A stretch of 58,780 nucleotides of DNA, taken from NCBI RefSeq assembly GCF_001456025.1, contig NZ_LMTZ01000155.1, positions 1 to 58,780 on the forward strand. The letters run 5' to 3'. Below, piece after piece: positions 8,613 through 16,923 of this stretch. The notes below the pieces were generated by a model that was not told the origin of the DNA, did no database searches, and worked only from the letters and a program-made list of their open reading frames with translations. The first letter of the stretch is position 1. Each line of letters begins with the position of its first letter. The DNA comes from Mastigocoleus testarum BC008. Lineage in GTDB: Bacteria > Cyanobacteriota > Cyanobacteriia > Cyanobacteriales > Nostocaceae. Made by a program: the position numbers and the translations under genes.

Positions 8613-9089
8613 TCACACATCAATAACTTCCAATCGAACCCAAGTTTTCGGTCCAACAACTCCATCCATAGTTAAATCATAGTGTTTTTGAAATTTCTTC
8701 ACTTCTTTCTCTGTCGCAACACCAAATATTCCATCAACAATTACGGGACCCAAACCAATACCATTTAAACGTCGTTGGAGATATTCAACATCTTCACCTG
8801 TGCTACCAAGACGTATAGTAGGAGGAAATGTTACATCATTTTCATAAATATCAATCGTATCTAATACTGCCCAAGTTTGAGAACCTACAACTCCATCTAC
8901 AGTCAAACCATATTGCTTTTGAAAAACAGTCACAGCTTCTTGTGTTGCTCGACCAAATATACCATCAACGACTAAAGTGTTATCAGCAACAGTACCATTC
9001 AAAATTTTTTGTAAATCCTTAACGTCATCACCAGTACTACCAAGGGTGAGAGTAGGACGAACAATTGTGGTTTGAGTTGCGTAAGACAT
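8613..9089 (-). CDS. Protein with two peptidoglycan-binding (PG_binding_1) domains
   Basis: 158 residues made almost entirely of two PG_binding_1 repeats: residues about 15-75 (LTLGSTGDDVKDLQKILNG, then VDGIFGRATQEAVTVFQ, GLTVDGVVGSQTW) and about 85-155 (IRLGSTGEDVEYLQRRLNG, VDGIFGVATEKEVKKFQ, LTMDGVVGPKTW). Each repeat is a three-helix domain that binds cell-wall glycan or serves as a targeting module. There is no catalytic domain and no signal peptide from the chosen start. The ATG at 9089 is preceded by AAAGGA. An open TTG at 9149 would add 20 residues without a better site. How it reaches the wall, if it does, is not visible. Confidence 0.85.
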   Translation of the reverse strand: MSYATQTTIVRPTLTLGSTGDDVKDLQKILNGTVADNTLVVDGIFGRATQEAVTVFQKQYGLTVDGVVGSQTWAVLDTIDIYENDVTFPPTIRLGSTGEDVEYLQRRLNGIGLGPVIVDGIFGVATEKEVKKFQKHYDLTMDGVVGPKTWVRLEVIDV

Positions 9090-9275
9090 AATTTTTTGAA
9101 TTCCTTTAACTAGATGTTTGTGTGTTTGATTTCCTGTATATTTATCCAAATTAAACAGTCGCTTTTACGTATTTTTAGCTAGAAAAAGTGTCACAATAAT
9201 ATTTGTCACACATTCAAACACTGGCGGTGAACATATTTATTGAGATATCAGTAGACAATTTTAAAGCTGTCACAA

Positions 9276-9422
9276 ATGAAACGATGCTCAGCTTGGAAAA
9301 AAACATCTGACAACTTTGTATTAACTGCGTGGAAATTTCTAGAACATTTGGGACAGCAACTACCCAGTCTGTATGAAAATATTAGTACTGCCGTTTATTT
9401 TGCTCAAAGGAAGGGGAATTAA
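9276..9422 (+). CDS. Possible 48-residue small protein
   Basis: ATG at 9276 to TAA at 9420-9422 encodes MKRCSAWKKTSDNF, an amphipathic middle VLTAWKFLEHLGQQLPSLYE and NISTAVYFAQRKGN. The composition is protein-like (Trp, Leu, aromatic residues in helical spacing) and unlike the repeat spacers. No convincing ribosome site is seen. It lies in the 350-base spacer between the peptidoglycan-binding gene and the SUMF1 gene, pointing into the latter. I do not recognise a family. Confidence 0.35.
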   Translation: MKRCSAWKKTSDNFVLTAWKFLEHLGQQLPSLYENISTAVYFAQRKGN

Positions 9423-9440
9423 CTAAAGTGTAAAGGGCTA

Positions 9441-11117
9441 CTAAGTCCTGGAGGAAACAACGCAAACAACCCGAAAACCGAGGTTGTCGTACCCGTAGTC
9501 GGAAACGTACCTGATACGAGCAGCAGAACGGCAATTCTTAGGAAGGCTGCCCCACGAACCACCACGCAGCACTCTTTGAGGACGATTATCATTATCAAGC
9601 AATAAGCTACCATCTTTGAGTGCATCTTTGTAATTATCATGCCAAGTATCTTGACACCACTCCCAAACATTTCCATGCATATCGTACAAACCAAAAGCAT
9701 TAGGTGGGAATGTTCCTACTTCCGTTGTCTTCTGACGATAAATTCCTCTTGGTGCAGAAGCGTAAGTATCATCTCCATTGTAATTTACTAAATTAGTTGT
9801 AATAGTTTTGTCAAAGTAAAAGGGTGTGGTGGTTCCTGCACGACAAGCGTATTCCCATTCTGCTTCACTAGGTAAACGATAGGTGCGTCCTGTCTTTTGA
9901 CTCAACTTTTTGCAAAATTCCACTGCATTATTCCAGGAAACTTTCTCTACAGGTCTTTTATCTCCCTTGAAGTTAGATGGATTTGCACCCATTATTTGTT
10001 GATACTGTGCTTGGGTAACTTGGTATTTACCCATAAAGAACTCGGGAACCGTAACTTGGCGCTGTGGTCCTTCATCTTTACTTCGACCTTCTTCGTCTTC
10101 TGGTGAACCCATTGTAAAAGTATCACCAGGAATTTTGACCATTTCTAGGGTTACACGATTACCCAGGTCTTCTTTAAAAGAATTGGCTTTTCCCTTGGGA
10201 CGGTCAAATATTTCCCCCTTTCCATTCACTTTTGCAGTTTCAAATTCAAATAGAGTAAGTTTAGGTGTTGATGGTTGCTTATTAACAATCTGATAACCAA
10301 TTAATGCGATCGCCAAACCTCCACCTCCTAATCCACCCCACTTTAAAAACTGCCTGCGGTCGATTGGTGTTGGGGATATAGCAGTTGTAGTTTGTGTTTG
10401 TCGTTTCTGTGCTTCTCGTTGTTGTCGCAAACGTTCAACTTCTTGTTGCTCACGTAATCTCTGTGCTTCCTGTTGCTTTCGTCTTTCAGCTTCTTGTTGT
10501 TGCTTTATTCTCTCTTGTTCTTGCTGCTTCCGTTTTTCAGCTTCTTGTTGTTGCCTTATTCTCTCTTGTTCTTGCTGCTTTAGTCTTTCAGCTTCTTGTT
10601 GCTGCCTTATTCTCTCTTGTTCCTGTTGCTTAAGCCTTTCAGCTTCTTGCTGTTGCTTTATTCTCTCTTGTTCTTGTCGTTTCTGGTATTCTGCTTCCTT
10701 GGGAGCAACAATTGGCTGTTCTATCTGCGATACTTCTTTATCAGTAAGCTGCAAATCTTGTTGTAAGTTTCTTAGCTGTTTACGAGTAGCTTCACTCAAG
10801 GGAAATTCTTGTTCGACTGCTCGAGAGAAACTCTGTCCATACAGTTTTAAATTTTGCTGATGCTGAAATGCTTGTAATTTTTGATTGCCTGGATTTTGGT
10901 TACAAGCACCTTTTATTAGACGTTCTAATTCTCCAGACGCTTGCGCCCATTTAATTAACTCAAAAATAACCTCACTAAGTTTACTGTTTACAGCAGCGAT
11001 GTTCCCCAGATCTCTATCTAACTGAAATTTAACCATCATTTCCAAACTTGTATAGCTTGGAAAAGCATCAAGTAAAGCTTCACAAAATTTTTTATATTCA
11101 CCACCAGATAGCTTCAT
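9441..11117 (-). CDS. EAD1 - coiled coil - TM - SUMF1 (formylglycine-generating-like) protein
   Basis: 558 residues. Residues 1-85 (LSGGEYKKFCEALLDAFPSY, LGNIAAVNSKLSEVIFELI, LIKGACNQNPGN) match the effector-associated domain EAD1, a death-like adaptor of bacterial conflict and signalling systems. Residues about 130-245 are a highly charged coiled coil of repeated EQERIRQQQEAERLKQQ units. RRQFLKWGG then a Gly/Ala/Leu segment near 255-275 is a Tat-like or single TM segment. Residues about 300-555 form a SUMF1/FGE-sulfatase domain (FTMGSPEDEEGR, YRLPSEAEWEYACRAGT, MHGNVWEWCQD, RVLRGGSW, LGFRVVCVV). Many such domains act as C-type-lectin-like sensors rather than enzymes. The ATG at 11117 is unambiguous. 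No partner carrying a matching EAD lies in the window. Confidence 0.85.
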   Translation of the reverse strand: MKLSGGEYKKFCEALLDAFPSYTSLEMMVKFQLDRDLGNIAAVNSKLSEVIFELIKWAQASGELERLIKGACNQNPGNQKLQAFQHQQNLKLYGQSFSRAVEQEFPLSEATRKQLRNLQQDLQLTDKEVSQIEQPIVAPKEAEYQKRQEQERIKQQQEAERLKQQEQERIRQQQEAERLKQQEQERIRQQQEAEKRKQQEQERIKQQQEAERRKQQEAQRLREQQEVERLRQQREAQKRQTQTTTAISPTPIDRRQFLKWGGLGGGGLAIALIGYQIVNKQPSTPKLTLFEFETAKVNGKGEIFDRPKGKANSFKEDLGNRVTLEMVKIPGDTFTMGSPEDEEGRSKDEGPQRQVTVPEFFMGKYQVTQAQYQQIMGANPSNFKGDKRPVEKVSWNNAVEFCKKLSQKTGRTYRLPSEAEWEYACRAGTTTPFYFDKTITTNLVNYNGDDTYASAPRGIYRQKTTEVGTFPPNAFGLYDMHGNVWEWCQDTWHDNYKDALKDGSLLLDNDNRPQRVLRGGSWGSLPKNCRSAARIRYVSDYGYDNLGFRVVCVVSSRT

Positions 11118-11434
11118 ATAAGTATTTATTTTAACAATTAGCTTGTTAATGTTGACAGGTTACAACAACAACAATAACCCCATAGTCATTGCTATAATAC
11201 ACACCTATAAAACGTAAATATACTGAAAATTGTACCAATACTATAACACCAAAGGCACCTACAAGATTTACCGCCTGAGTTCCGGTCTATTAGGGATTTC
11301 CAAAAATAATTCACATCATAATTTGAACCTGTAGGGGCGCACCGACGTGCGCCCTATTGAGTAAGTCGAACAACAACTTCATCAGGTATATCAAAGATAA
11401 ATTGCATATTTGGAGATTTTTATTACAGCAATTC
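11118..11434. repeat. Spacer with an 8-bp-stem GC-rich palindrome
   Basis: No gene. It holds ACAACA repeats near 11163 and a hairpin GGGCGCAC (11336-11343), loop CGAC, GTGCGCCC (11348-11355), within a TGTAGGGGCGCACCGACGTG-type element of the sort dispersed in cyanobacterial genomes. Upstream signals for the SUMF1 gene must lie at its right end but none stand out. Confidence 0.6.
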
Positions 11435-11665
11435 TTAACCCCCAAGTGCTTCTAACCAAACATGTAAATCATTCATGTTGGTAAAATCAAGTAATGCTTC
11501 AGCAAGGTTTTCTAATTCTTCTAATGACAAAGCTTCAATACGCTGACGAATTTCTTGGGGTAATTCTCCCACCTTGCGATTTAGTTGTCGGAGAATCAAG
11601 GATAGTTCTCCTTCTTGCTTAATGTCCCGGTAGAATCGTGTTTCCTGGAAGGTAATTCCTAACAT
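11435..11665 (-). CDS. DUF4351-containing C-terminal fragment (Rpn-type protein)
   Basis: 76 residues. Residues about 18-74 (GELSLILRQLNRKVGEL, IRQRIEALSLEELENLAEAL, DLHVWLEAL) match DUF4351, usually found at the C terminus of Rpn/PDDEXK_2 family recombination-promoting nuclease/transposase proteins of about 280-330 residues. Only this tail plus a short lead (MLGITFQETRFYRDI) is here, so the nuclease domain is missing. The start ATG is intact but no strong ribosome site is seen. It is either a stand-alone DUF4351 protein or, more likely, a decayed gene remnant. Confidence 0.7.
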   Translation of the reverse strand: MLGITFQETRFYRDIKQEGELSLILRQLNRKVGELPQEIRQRIEALSLEELENLAEALLDFTNMNDLHVWLEALGG

Positions 11666-11696
11666 TTTTTCGACCTCACTAAACCCGAAAAATATT

Positions 11697-11724
11697 GTAG
11701 AGACGCGACATGCCGCGTCTCTAC
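11697..11724. repeat. Dispersed palindrome, 11-bp stem, downstream of chlN
   Basis: GTAGAGACGCG (11697-11707) pairs exactly with CGCGTCTCTAC (11714-11724), loop ACATGC. The same GTAGAGACG end recurs at 13451-13503 and, diverged, near 15668-15722. On the minus strand it follows chlN and is succeeded by TATTTTT, so it may also serve as a terminator. Confidence 0.8.
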
Positions 11725-11783
11725 ATTTGAAATAACGTTAAATTTTCAGTTGGTTTAATTTAAACTAATTTAAATTCAAACTC

Positions 11784-13199
11784 CTAAACCTGAGCTTCTT
11801 CTTTCACCAACTTATCCCAACCCAAATCTTTCAAACTATTATTCCGACGTAGGGGACGAGTCACCAACTCAAGAATATCGCGAGCATTAGTAAAGCCGTG
11901 AATTTGTGCAAAGGTAAACTCCACAGACCATTTAGTGTTAATTCCCCGTGCTTCTAAGGGGTTAGCATGAGCCATACCTGTAATCACAAGATCCGGTTTA
12001 ATTTCTTTAATCCGTTGTAATTGATTGTAATTATCTGGTTTCTCCACAATTGTGGGTAACGGTACACCCATGTCTTTACAGGTTTTTTCCAGAAATGCTA
12101 ACTCTGCAGCTTGGTAACGTTTATCCATGTAGGGAATACCAATTTCGGGAACCGTCATTCCGCAGCGAATCAAAAATCTTGCTAAGGAAATTTCTAATAA
12201 GTTGTCTCCCATAAAGAACACAGACTTACCGCGAATTAGTTTCACATAATCTTCTAAGTTTTCCCAAATCTGCGCTTCCCGTTCGTCTAAACCTTTGGGA
12301 GTGATTCCAAATACCGAGCAAATCTTTTCGATCCAAGCTCTACTACCATCGGGACCAATGGGGAATGGTGCACCAATTAACTTACACTTACGACGTCGCA
12401 TTAAAGTCGTCGCGGTTCTACTCAGGAAGGGATTAATCCCAGAAACATAATATCCTTCTTCAATTACCGGTAATTCAGTGAAGCGTTTAGCCGGTAACCA
12501 ACCAGAAACCTTAATTCCTTGCTTTTTCAGTTCTAAGCTTAACTGGGTAACTACAGGATCGGGTAAAGAACCAAATAAAACTAAGGGGGGATGGTCTACA
12601 TATTCCGATTCTTCTTGGGCGATTTCTTCTTTCTTTTTACCAAAATTGAGGAGTTTTTTGATCCCACTGCGTTCGTCCTTATCGCTTTGTGCTACCGGAG
12701 CTTCTTTAGGACAACGTGCAGCCATTGCAGCGAGAACTGTATCTTCCCCTTGGGTGAAAGCATAATCTAAACCGTTCGCCCGTGCAACCACAATGGGAAT
12801 CCCAATTTCTTCTTCCAAGTTGGGTGCTAAACCTTCCAAATCCATCTTAATGATTTCAGTGGTGCAGGTACCGATCCAGACAATTACACTGGGGTTGCGA
12901 TCGCGTTTAATTTGCAAACATAACCGCTTTAATTCTTCGTAATCATTTAATTTCGCAGAAATATCACCTTCTTCCAATTCTGCCATTGCATAGCGGGGTT
13001 CAGCAAATATCATTACCCCCATCGCATTTTGGAGGAAGTAACCGCAGGTTTTGGTTCCAATTACCAAGAAAAAGCTATCTTCAATTTTTTGGTATAACCA
13101 CGCAACGCAACTAATGGGACAAAAAGTATGATAATTACCAGTTTCACATTCAAAATTTAAAGATTCTGGATTTGAAGATTGTGATTGTGCAACGGTCAT
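11784..13199 (-). CDS. chlN: Light-independent protochlorophyllide reductase subunit N
   Basis: 471 residues, the usual size. With ChlB it forms the NB component that reduces ring D of protochlorophyllide in the dark, receiving electrons from ChlL. Fe-S ligand cysteines are present: C27 in TFCPISC, C52 in TKTCGYF and about C113 in GTCTTEI. The start was chosen at 13199 (MTVAQSQ) because AAGGGGAG precedes it at proper spacing and cyanobacterial ChlN begins this way. An in-frame ATG at 13226 would add nine residues and would overlap that ribosome site. It is in the order chlL-DUF5331-chlN on the minus strand, with a repeat-filled gap before it. chlB is not in the window, as usual. Confidence 0.97.
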   Translation of the reverse strand: MTVAQSQSSNPESLNFECETGNYHTFCPISCVAWLYQKIEDSFFLVIGTKTCGYFLQNAMGVMIFAEPRYAMAELEEGDISAKLNDYEELKRLCLQIKRDRNPSVIVWIGTCTTEIIKMDLEGLAPNLEEEIGIPIVVARANGLDYAFTQGEDTVLAAMAARCPKEAPVAQSDKDERSGIKKLLNFGKKKEEIAQEESEYVDHPPLVLFGSLPDPVVTQLSLELKKQGIKVSGWLPAKRFTELPVIEEGYYVSGINPFLSRTATTLMRRRKCKLIGAPFPIGPDGSRAWIEKICSVFGITPKGLDEREAQIWENLEDYVKLIRGKSVFFMGDNLLEISLARFLIRCGMTVPEIGIPYMDKRYQAAELAFLEKTCKDMGVPLPTIVEKPDNYNQLQRIKEIKPDLVITGMAHANPLEARGINTKWSVEFTFAQIHGFTNARDILELVTRPLRRNNSLKDLGWDKLVKEEAQV

Positions 13200-13600
13200 G
13201 TTGGTGTTCTCCCCTTGGTTCGACATTCAGGATTTAAGAATTCAGGATTTAAGAATTCAAGATTTAAGATTTAATAATTGAAAATTCAAGAATTTAAAAC
13301 TCAAAATATTTTGTAGATTTATCGCACTAAGTAATTAGGTTCGGACATTTTACTTTTTACTTATGTCCTACGGACACGCTACGCTAATGACTTTTTAATT
13401 TTTACTTACACCCAGCGCTGGGGAAGCAGAAGGGATCAATTTATATCCCCGTAGAGACGTTGTAAGCCTGCGGCGTTAGCGTTAGACTCTGCAACGTCTC
13501 TACAGTGCGCACTGTAGTTGCGATAAATCTTCTCCCAGACTGCAATAATACGTTGCATTTAATACTTAAATTAAAGTAAAACCCCTAAATTTAATAGCAA
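13200..13600. repeat. Repeat-filled gap between chlN and the DUF5331 gene
   Basis: No gene. Next to chlN there are three tandem 15-bp units ATTCAGGATTTAAGA at 13225-13239, 13240-13254 and (one mismatch) 13255-13269. TTATGTCCTACGGACACGCT lies near 13362. A long palindromic element spans 13451-13503, with GTAGAGACGTTG pairing with CAACGTCTCTAC around a core that holds GCCTGCGGCGTTAGCG. These look like secondary insertions into the chl operon. A promoter for chlN alone cannot be excluded. Confidence 0.7.
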
Positions 13601-14401
13601 TTAAGTGTCAGGAAAAAGGTTGGCAATTTCCGTATCGTCAAATGCGTTTCCCGGTTCATTTTCCCCCGATTGCTCTTCATTTTGTGCACTATCGGGAACT
13701 GAAGATTCTTCTCCCCAGACATCCATCAATACATTGCTGAACTCGTGGGAATCATCATCAGTATCGAGATTTTCTAGGTTTTCTTCGTTGTGGTTTCCGA
13801 GGATTTGAGTATCTGCGTCAAAGGAAATATCCCCAAACTCATCGCCGGATTGACCATTATTAAATGCTTGGGAACGATGGCGATCTTGGGTATCTTCATA
13901 CCCATCAGCTTCACCCACCGGTTCGTGTTCTCCCATTACCCCTTCAGGATGGGAAACAACATCCCCAGACATTTCCGTGGAATGTCCTTTGACGAGAAAT
14001 TCTTTCGCAACCATGATTTCGCGATCGAATTCATCTACAGGTTCTTCCCCCATTTCATCTTGAGTTGCGATCGCAGAACCATCACCATCAACTTCGTCGG
14101 TTTCTACCGGAGGAATAATACGGTTACCAAGAGCCATTTCCGGGTCGAAATGCAAATCTAAAACTTCAATTAAAGTATCAGCATCCGCATTCAACTTAGA
14201 GAAAGGAAGCATTAACTGCGCTAATTTTGGCTCTAAGGCGTTTGCAACTCCCAGGATGAGGTATGAAGGTGGTCGCTTACCTCCATCGGGTGTATAAACC
14301 GATTCTACCTGCATATGCAAGGTAATCCAGTCACGATTGGTTTGGTAAAAATTTAACCACTTTTGTCGTAAAGAATCAGTAAAACTGTAAAAAAATGCCA
14401 T
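13601..14401 (-). CDS. DUF5331 protein in the chlL-chlN operon
   Basis: About 266 residues. The N-terminal 100 (MAFFYSFTDSLRQKWLNFYQ, WITLHMQVESVYTPDGGKRP, SYLILGVANALEPKLAQLML) form the conserved DUF5331 domain. The rest is strongly acidic and low complexity (many Asp/Glu/Gly/Asn), probably disordered. The gene sits between chlL and chlN in heterocystous cyanobacteria, which suggests a role linked to dark protochlorophyllide reduction, but no function is established that I know of. The ATG at 14401 has AGGA at spacing 8. In-frame ATGs at 14410 and 14440 are less well placed. The chlL stop is only about 30 bases upstream, so the two are likely co-transcribed. Confidence 0.85.
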   Translation of the reverse strand: MAFFYSFTDSLRQKWLNFYQTNRDWITLHMQVESVYTPDGGKRPPSYLILGVANALEPKLAQLMLPFSKLNADADTLIEVLDLHFDPEMALGNRIIPPVETDEVDGDGSAIATQDEMGEEPVDEFDREIMVAKEFLVKGHSTEMSGDVVSHPEGVMGEHEPVGEADGYEDTQDRHRSQAFNNGQSGDEFGDISFDADTQILGNHNEENLENLDTDDDSHEFSNVLMDVWGEESSVPDSAQNEEQSGENEPGNAFDDTEIANLFPDT

Positions 14402-14432
14402 ACGCCTCATCCTAAGAAATAGAATTAATGTT

Positions 14433-15299
14433 TTATACAATCATTAAGTCTAATTCCTCTTCCGGATTAGTGACCTGTGGTTTACTCGGATTTAGATAAA
14501 AATCTGACAACAATGCAAATAAATCTCTATCTTGAGCATCCCTAGGAACGACTCCTTCCGGGCGTGCCAGGATTTGATCGGCAATATTTAAATAATAATC
14601 ACAAACGTAATTTAAGGATTCTTCGGACTCCGCCATTTCAAATAAGGTCTTTCCCTTCACTCGGGAAACACGGATATCCTCAATTAAAGGTAATACTTCT
14701 AAAACTGGCATAGGTACGGCTTCTACGTACTTATTAATTAAATCCCGCTTAGAAGTGCGGTTACCAATTAGACCAGCTAATCGTAGGGGGTGAGTACGTG
14801 CTTTTTCTTTCACAGAAGCTGCGATCCGGTTAGCTGCAAACAAAGCATCAAAGCCGTTATCAGTAACAATCATGCAGTAATCGGCATAGTTCAAAGGTGC
14901 AGCAAAACCACCACAAACCACATCCCCCAAAACATCGAACAAAATTACATCATACTCATCAAAAGCATTTAATTCCTTGAGTAATTTTACTGTTTCACCA
15001 ACTACGTAACCTCCGCAGCCAGCACCAGCGGGGGGACCACCAGCTTCAACACAGTCTACTCCGCCATAACCCTTATAAATTACATCTTCGGGCCAAATGT
15101 CTTCGTAGTGATAGTCCTTTTCTTGCAGGGTATCGATAATTGTTGGAATTAAAAACCCAGTGAGAGTGAAGGTGCTGTCATGTTTGGGATCGCAACCAAT
15201 TTGTAGGACTTTTTTGCCACGTTTAGCTAAAGCGACCGATATATTACAGCTTGTAGTTGATTTACCGATACCACCTTTTCCGTAAACTGCTAGTTTCAC
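14433..15299 (-). CDS. chlL: Light-independent protochlorophyllide reductase ATP-binding subunit L
   Basis: 288 residues, full length. This nitrogenase iron-protein homologue forms a homodimer with a bridging 4Fe-4S cluster and passes electrons to ChlNB with ATP hydrolysis. Visible: Walker A GKGGIGKSTT at 8-17, switch regions DPKHDST and DVLGDVVCGG, and cluster ligands C95 (GAGCGGY) and C129 (VVCGGF). The start is GTG at 15299, with GAGG about 9 bases upstream, as in other cyanobacterial chlL genes. It is first in the chlL-DUF5331-chlN series. The enzyme is oxygen sensitive, so it matters mainly in darkness or low oxygen. Confidence 0.98.
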   Translation of the reverse strand: MKLAVYGKGGIGKSTTSCNISVALAKRGKKVLQIGCDPKHDSTFTLTGFLIPTIIDTLQEKDYHYEDIWPEDVIYKGYGGVDCVEAGGPPAGAGCGGYVVGETVKLLKELNAFDEYDVILFDVLGDVVCGGFAAPLNYADYCMIVTDNGFDALFAANRIAASVKEKARTHPLRLAGLIGNRTSKRDLINKYVEAVPMPVLEVLPLIEDIRVSRVKGKTLFEMAESEESLNYVCDYYLNIADQILARPEGVVPRDAQDRDLFALLSDFYLNPSKPQVTNPEEELDLMIV

Positions 15300-16131
15300 C
15301 TTACTTTGCCTCTTACTGTTGTTTTTATATATCAGTTACTTGTCGGTTAACAGTTACCAGTTACCAGTTAACAGTTAACAGTTTTTTTTTCGTTAGCTGT
15401 TTGTTTGTTGTCTATTCGATAGTTTTCAACTTACAACGAAAATAAAGGTCTTTAATCGGCATTTAGGGTCTTAAAAGGGTAAATAGTGATTTTAAAAGTA
15501 TCATGCCCATTTATTTTGGTCGCTTAGCCTTTATATACATTTAATATTCTTTAAAAATATGTTTTATGCTTAATTAACATAAAAATAGTTACAAAATAAA
15601 AAATAATATATAAAAAATTTCCCTGCGATGTAAGCTTTCCAGTTTTGATTTGTGAAAAAATAAATCCTATAGAGACACTGCAGAGGCTAACGCCGACGCC
15701 GCAGGCTCTGCAACGTTTCTACAATATTGATTAGTGAACTATTTAGGACTGTGATCGCAGTAACAATTCCTAAGAGATGAGTCCAGCTAGAATTTCATGA
15801 ATATGTTGAGCGTGATGCGAACGCTCATACACTTTGTGCTCATCGCAATTAATAAAAAATAAAAAAACCATAAAAAAGAAAAATCCAGTTGTGAAGATAA
15901 ATCCCATCTATTCAGCGTAAAAAGTTCGGGGTTTATGCTCACACAATGTAAAAAAATATAACTTTTGGGGAAAATTCTCAAAACTTAACGAATTTGGTAA
16001 TGGGTAATGGGTAATTGGTAATTGGTAATTGGTAATGGGTATACCCTTGAATTTTTGTACGGTAATATTCTAATACCTAATCCCTAATCCCTATATGACG
16101 CTGTCGCGTCACGCTACGCTAACGCCAATCC
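15300..16131. repeat. Long spacer upstream of chlL with several repeat families
   Basis: No convincing gene. It holds GTTAACAGTTACCAGTTACC-type heptamers at 15344-15380, an AT-rich stretch (15530-15650) likely to include the chlL promoter, a diverged palindromic element at about 15668-15722 (GCAGAGG...CCTCTGC-type arms), TAATGGG/TAATTGG heptamers at 15997-16041, and TGACGCTGTCGCGTCACGCT near 16096. Exact promoter elements could not be assigned. Confidence 0.6.
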
Positions 16132-16374
16132 CTAATCCCCTCCATGCATTTCTCGTAACGATAACCAACCAGCTTCCCATTGAGAACGATCTTTGAGTAG
16201 TTGAGCATTAATCCAAAAACGTACTTCGGGATCGCAAGCTGCAACCATTTCGGCGTAAACCCATTTACTTTGATTTTTGCGGTTAATAACTCGAAAATGT
16301 CGCCATCCATCTATTTTTTTTTGCGACGTCCATTTGGAATTGAGTAGATGAGGATATTTTTGTTTTTTCGGCAT
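16132..16374 (-). CDS. Small Trp-rich conserved protein (TIGR02450 family)
   Basis: 80 residues: MPKKQKYPHLLNSKWTSQKK, then WRHFRVINRKNQSKWVYAEM, AACDPEVRFWINAQLLKD and WEAGWLSL. The Lys/Arg-rich, Trp-rich pattern with NSKWTS, GWRHF and W...GW matches the small TIGR02450 family of bacterial conserved hypotheticals. A basic, single-domain cytosolic protein of unknown function. ATG at 16374. The open frame continues upstream to 16479 but that part is repeat-derived (SRQSPVANPQSPT) and is rejected. It stands alone between repeat-rich spacers. Confidence 0.8.
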   Translation of the reverse strand: MPKKQKYPHLLNSKWTSQKKIDGWRHFRVINRKNQSKWVYAEMVAACDPEVRFWINAQLLKDRSQWEAGWLSLREMHGGD

Positions 16375-16923
16375 TGTTGGCGATTGGGGATTGGCGACTG
16401 GCGACTGGCGACTGGGTAATATATTTGACTTTAAATAGGAAATTTTCAAATATTGACCGAAGATGGTTGCAAGTATCAAATAATTAGGTAAAACATTTCT
16501 TGAAAGGCATATATCTAAATCAAAAGTTCTAAATCAATAATCCAAACAACCAGTTTAGAACTTAAAATTAAGATTTTATTTAGATTTTAAGTTTATCATT
16601 TATGTATATGTCCAAAGTGAATTAAATTGAGACTTGTAATAAAGGTTTTAAGAAACGCTATAAACCAATCATATTTGTGATTATTTGCGCGAATTAACGT
16701 TATTTCAGCTTCTAATTCACACAACACATAATTTTAATTTTTTTACTCCTTACTCCTTACTCATTACTCATTACTTATTACTTATTACTTATTACTATAA
16801 GTTGAGATTTATTAAGAAGTCTATTTCAAAATGCACCTGGAGCGCAAGGCTCGCAAGCACCGCAGGTGCATATCATGGAGGAATTTTTAGTTGTGACTAT
16901 AGTCACTCCCCACCAATGTTTTT
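16375..16923. repeat. Spacer with octamer and heptamer tandem repeats
   Basis: No gene. GGCGACTG units at about 16391-16415, AT-rich DNA to 16740, then TTACTCC/TTACTCA/TTACTTA heptamers at 16744-16798. A hairpin joins TGCACCTG near 16832 to CAGGTGCA near 16864 around GC-rich arms; on the minus strand it lies just past the next gene's stop and may act as its terminator. Confidence 0.6.

Noticed and set aside
15787..15981. 64-codon minus-strand open frame upstream of chlL
   Set aside because: AT-rich translation rich in Phe/Leu/Ser, no ribosome site and no family resemblance.
16375..16479. N-terminal extension of the TIGR02450 gene
   Set aside because: The extra codons translate GGCGACTG repeats, and family homology begins at the ATG at 16374.
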